Assembly (NCBI GenBank): GCA_015066015.1
Contig: SVPE01000010.1
Location: forward strand, 18,146-82,145
Source of the DNA: Oscillospiraceae bacterium
Lineage (GTDB): Bacteria; Bacillota; Clostridia; Oscillospirales; Acutalibacteraceae
Direction: 5' to 3'
Length of the DNA stretch: 64,000 nt
Shown here: positions 61,969 to 64,000 of the stretch, one piece after another
Layout of the letters: every line of letters starts with the position of its first letter
Position numbering within the stretch: the stretch's first letter is position 1
Program-made: the position numbers and the translations under genes
The notes under the pieces: model-generated
What the model saw: the letters and a program-made list of their open reading frames with translations, nothing else
Database searches by the model: none
What the model was told of the DNA's origin: nothing

Positions 61969-62724
61969 ATGGACGGATTTGTACACTCTCTTGAATCCTT
62001 CGGCACTGTAGACGGCCCGGGCATCCGCTTTGTGGTTTTTCTGCAGGGCTGTCCTTTGCGTTGCCTTTACTGCCACAATCCCGACACCTGGGAAAAGGGC
62101 AAGGGTAACCGCATAAGTGCCGACGAGCTTCTGAGAGAATACGACAAAAACCGTGATTTCTACAAAAGAGGCGGCATTACCGTAACAGGTGGTGAGCCTC
62201 TTTTACAACTTGACTTTGTCACAGAGCTTTTTGAAAAAGCGAAGAAAAAGGGCATACACACCTGCCTTGACACATCAGGCATCACCTTTAGCAAAAGCAG
62301 TGAAAAAGCTCTTGCAGGCTTTGACAGACTTCTGGAATGTACCGACCTTGTTATGCTTGACATAAAACATATTGATCCCGAAGATCATATGAAGCTCACA
62401 GGCGCAGACAACAGGAACGTTCTTTCCTTCGCAGAATATCTCGAGGAAAAAGGTAAGCCCTTCTGGGTGCGCCATGTTATTGTTGACGGCTGGACAAACA
62501 AAAAAGAGGAGCTCGTACGGCTTGGCAGATATCTTGCCGGATTTACATGCCTCAAGGCTCTCGACGTTATCCCATATCACACTATGGGCGAAGCAAAATA
62601 CGAAAGTCTCGGTATTGATTATCCCCTTAAAGGGGTTGAGGCAACCACCGTCGCTTCAGCTGTAAAGGCAAAAAGCTACATTATGGAAGGATTAAGAGAC
62701 GAAAGGCTCAGAATCAGAAAATGA
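61969..62724 (+). CDS. pflA: Pyruvate formate-lyase-activating enzyme
   Basis: 251 residues, radical SAM. It abstracts hydrogen from the PFL glycine using SAM and a 4Fe-4S cluster. Seen: GTVDGPGIRFVVFLQGC and CPLRCLYCHNPDTW, giving the CxxxCxxC cluster site, GGITVTGGEPLLQ for SAM binding, and the usual length. It starts 3 bp after the glycyl-radical gene, so the radical subunit and its activase are tightly coupled; its stop overlaps the start of the next gene (ATGA). Confidence 0.95.
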   Translation: MDGFVHSLESFGTVDGPGIRFVVFLQGCPLRCLYCHNPDTWEKGKGNRISADELLREYDKNRDFYKRGGITVTGGEPLLQLDFVTELFEKAKKKGIHTCLDTSGITFSKSSEKALAGFDRLLECTDLVMLDIKHIDPEDHMKLTGADNRNVLSFAEYLEEKGKPFWVRHVIVDGWTNKKEELVRLGRYLAGFTCLKALDVIPYHTMGEAKYESLGIDYPLKGVEATTVASAVKAKSYIMEGLRDERLRIRK

Positions 62725-63632
62725 CAGAAGTTATTGATAAATTAAACGCAAAGCAACTCTCAAAACTAAAGATCACAAACTGTCTCGGCTCAGTGGGCGG
62801 AGACTGTTTTCTTATCCGAGGAAAGGGTGCAAACATACTTGTTGATTCCGGGTTTGCCTTTTGTGCTGAGGAAATGCTCAGAAAAATAAAGGCAGAGCTT
62901 AAGAATGAAAAGCTAGACTACATACTTCTCACCCACTCCCACTATGACCACGCTATGGGAATCCCTCTTATAAAAAGGGAATATCCGGAAGTAAAGGTTA
63001 TTGGCAGCGAATACTGCAGCTACATTCTGACAAAGCCTACCGCAAGAAAAAGGATGCAGGAAATGGACTGCAAGGCAGCAAAGGCTTACGGCAAAATCGA
63101 AGCTGCAGACCTTACAGAAGAGCTTTACTGCGACATAACTCTCAAGGATAACGAGAAAATTCTTCTCGGTGAGGAAAAGATACGGGCAATTGCACTTCCC
63201 GGTCACACACGGTGCTGCATGGGATTCTATTTCATCAAGGAAAAGCTTCTTGTTTCATGCGAGACACTGGGAATCTATGCAAATAATATGAAGGTTTTTC
63301 CGGGCTGCCTGATAGGATACAGAATTACTCTCGACTCCATAGAAAAAGTCTTGCAGCTTGACCTTGACGAAATACTGATACCCCACAGCGGAATCCTTTA
63401 CAAAGAGAATATAAAAACATATCTCGAGGAATCAAAGCGGGTTACAGATGAATGCAAGGAGCTTATTTTAAACGCTCACTGCAACGGAAAGGACTTTAAC
63501 GGAATAGTCGAGATTTATAAAGAGCGTTATTACTCCGAGTGCATCTCAGAAAGCTACCCGGAGCACGCAATGATGGCAAATCTGAGCGCACAGATACCGA
63601 TGTTCATAAATGAATGTACACTGTACAACTGA
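62721..63632 (+). CDS. Metallo-beta-lactamase fold hydrolase
   Basis: 303 residues. The MBL motif THSHYDHAMG (HxHxDH) lies near residue 75, with further His ligands in LPGHTRCCMG and a late IPHSG. A cysteine-rich middle (EYCSYILTKP, EMDCKAAKAYG) and a C-terminal helical extension follow. It is the last gene of the pfl operon, overlapping pflA by 4 bp, which suggests a linked role, possibly hydrolysis of a thioester or glyoxalase-type adduct; the substrate is not known. Confidence 0.8.
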   Translation: MTEVIDKLNAKQLSKLKITNCLGSVGGDCFLIRGKGANILVDSGFAFCAEEMLRKIKAELKNEKLDYILLTHSHYDHAMGIPLIKREYPEVKVIGSEYCSYILTKPTARKRMQEMDCKAAKAYGKIEAADLTEELYCDITLKDNEKILLGEEKIRAIALPGHTRCCMGFYFIKEKLLVSCETLGIYANNMKVFPGCLIGYRITLDSIEKVLQLDLDEILIPHSGILYKENIKTYLEESKRVTDECKELILNAHCNGKDFNGIVEIYKERYYSECISESYPEHAMMANLSAQIPMFINECTLYN

Positions 63633-63746
63633 CAAATTACATGCTTATCAGCTGTAACTTAAGGTATGAAAATAAATTAACCATACAAAACTTACGAGTA
63701 AACTGTGTGTTATCTCCCCTGTTTAATATAGTATATTTATTTTCTC

Positions 63747-63775
63747 TTGACAAACAACTCTTTTTGTTGTATACT
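63747..63775 (+). promoter_or_regulatory. Promoter of the tRNA-Pro gene
   Basis: TTGACA (63747-63752), 17 nt, TATACT (63770-63775), 27 bp before the tRNA. Confidence 0.8.
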
Positions 63776-63801
63776 TACGAGGCTGAAAAGTGATATAACA
63801 T

Positions 63802-63878
63802 CGAGGCGTGGCGCAGTTTGGTAGCGCATCTGCTTTGGGAGCAGAGGGCCGCAGGTTCGAATCCTGTCGCCTCGACCA
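63802..63878 (+). tRNA. tRNA-Pro(UGG)
   Basis: 77 nt with an encoded CCA. The acceptor stem CGAGGCG/CGCCTCG is perfect, the anticodon stem TCTGC/GCAGA encloses the loop TTTGGGA (anticodon TGG), and the T arm holds GGTTCGAATCC. UGG reads all or most proline codons in many Firmicutes. Confidence 0.97.
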
Positions 63879-63884
63879 TATAAA

Positions 63885-63926
63885 ACCGATCATTTTGATA
63901 CGAAAGTATCTGAATGGTCGGTCTTT
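63885..63926 (+). terminator. Terminator of the tRNA gene
   Basis: ACCGATCATT / AATGGTCGGT outer stem with an inner GATAC-GAAA-GTATC hairpin, followed by CTTTA. Confidence 0.65.
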
Positions 63927-64000
63927 ACATTTACAATTTTTCGGATCTATGATACGATCAGTTAAACAAACTTGAAGTTTGAGGTGCGAAGTAATGCGCG

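Overview
The window looks like chromosomal DNA of a strictly anaerobic, Gram-positive, gut-dwelling Clostridium relative, probably of the Oscillospiraceae/Ruminococcaceae type. That placement is inference. The evidence is the absence of outer-membrane genes, near-consensus sigma-A promoters with AGGAGG ribosome sites, oxygen-sensitive enzymes (pyruvate formate-lyase, an Fe-S serine dehydratase, indolepyruvate:ferredoxin oxidoreductase, a flavodiiron protein with rubredoxin), a membrane pyrophosphatase, a bile-salt-hydrolase-type enzyme, and very large repeat-rich surface proteins. No phage, CRISPR array or intact transposase was seen.

Layout. 1-4.9 kb: the 3' part of a giant cysteine-motif repeat surface protein containing an exact long direct duplication. 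5.0-10.4 kb (minus): a four-gene operon of two zinc-ribbon membrane proteins, an acidic coiled-coil protein and a soluble coupling-protein-like ATPase, function unknown. 10.7-19.5 kb (minus): a 2461-residue protein with 28 Big_2-like repeats, followed by murD. 19.7-25 kb (plus): exonuclease III, a membrane XRE regulator, a lone 5S rRNA, two small genes and typA. 25.3-27.7 kb (minus): a polar amino-acid ABC importer. 27.9-29.4 kb: a DUF6472-like protein and L-serine dehydratase. 29.8-34 kb (minus): a flavodiiron-flavin reductase-rubredoxin fusion, a MerR remnant and a K+-dependent-type pyrophosphatase. 34.6-44.4 kb (minus): two heterodimeric ABC exporters, one downstream of mgtE with a leader peptide and one downstream of a MarR regulator. 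45.1-50.5 kb: a duplicated-domain secreted protein with a MacB-like ABC permease. 50.7-54 kb: choloylglycine hydrolase family enzyme, a His-rich membrane peptide, a Na+/solute symporter. 54.4-59.3 kb: iorAB, a GH30 enzyme, a small membrane protein and a class II aldolase/epimerase. 59.6-63.6 kb: a pyruvate formate-lyase operon in which the glycyl-radical domain is a separate gene. 63.8 kb: tRNA-Pro(UGG).

The genes suggest an amino-acid- and sugar-fermenting lifestyle: serine to pyruvate, pyruvate to acetyl-CoA plus formate through PFL, aromatic 2-oxoacids through IorAB, pyrophosphate energy recovered at the membrane, and flavodiiron protection against O2 or NO.

The most unusual non-coding signal is a family of intergenic elements, mostly 108-124 nt, that share GGGAGGC/GCCTCCC ends and can each fold into a cloverleaf of one closing stem and three arms. 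The arm sequences differ between copies while base pairing is kept. There are four clear copies, one oversized 431-nt relative and one degenerate remnant. Other items worth attention are the split PFL, the leader peptide before mgtE, the coupling-ATPase operon, the long structured leader of iorA, and the MacB-like pair.
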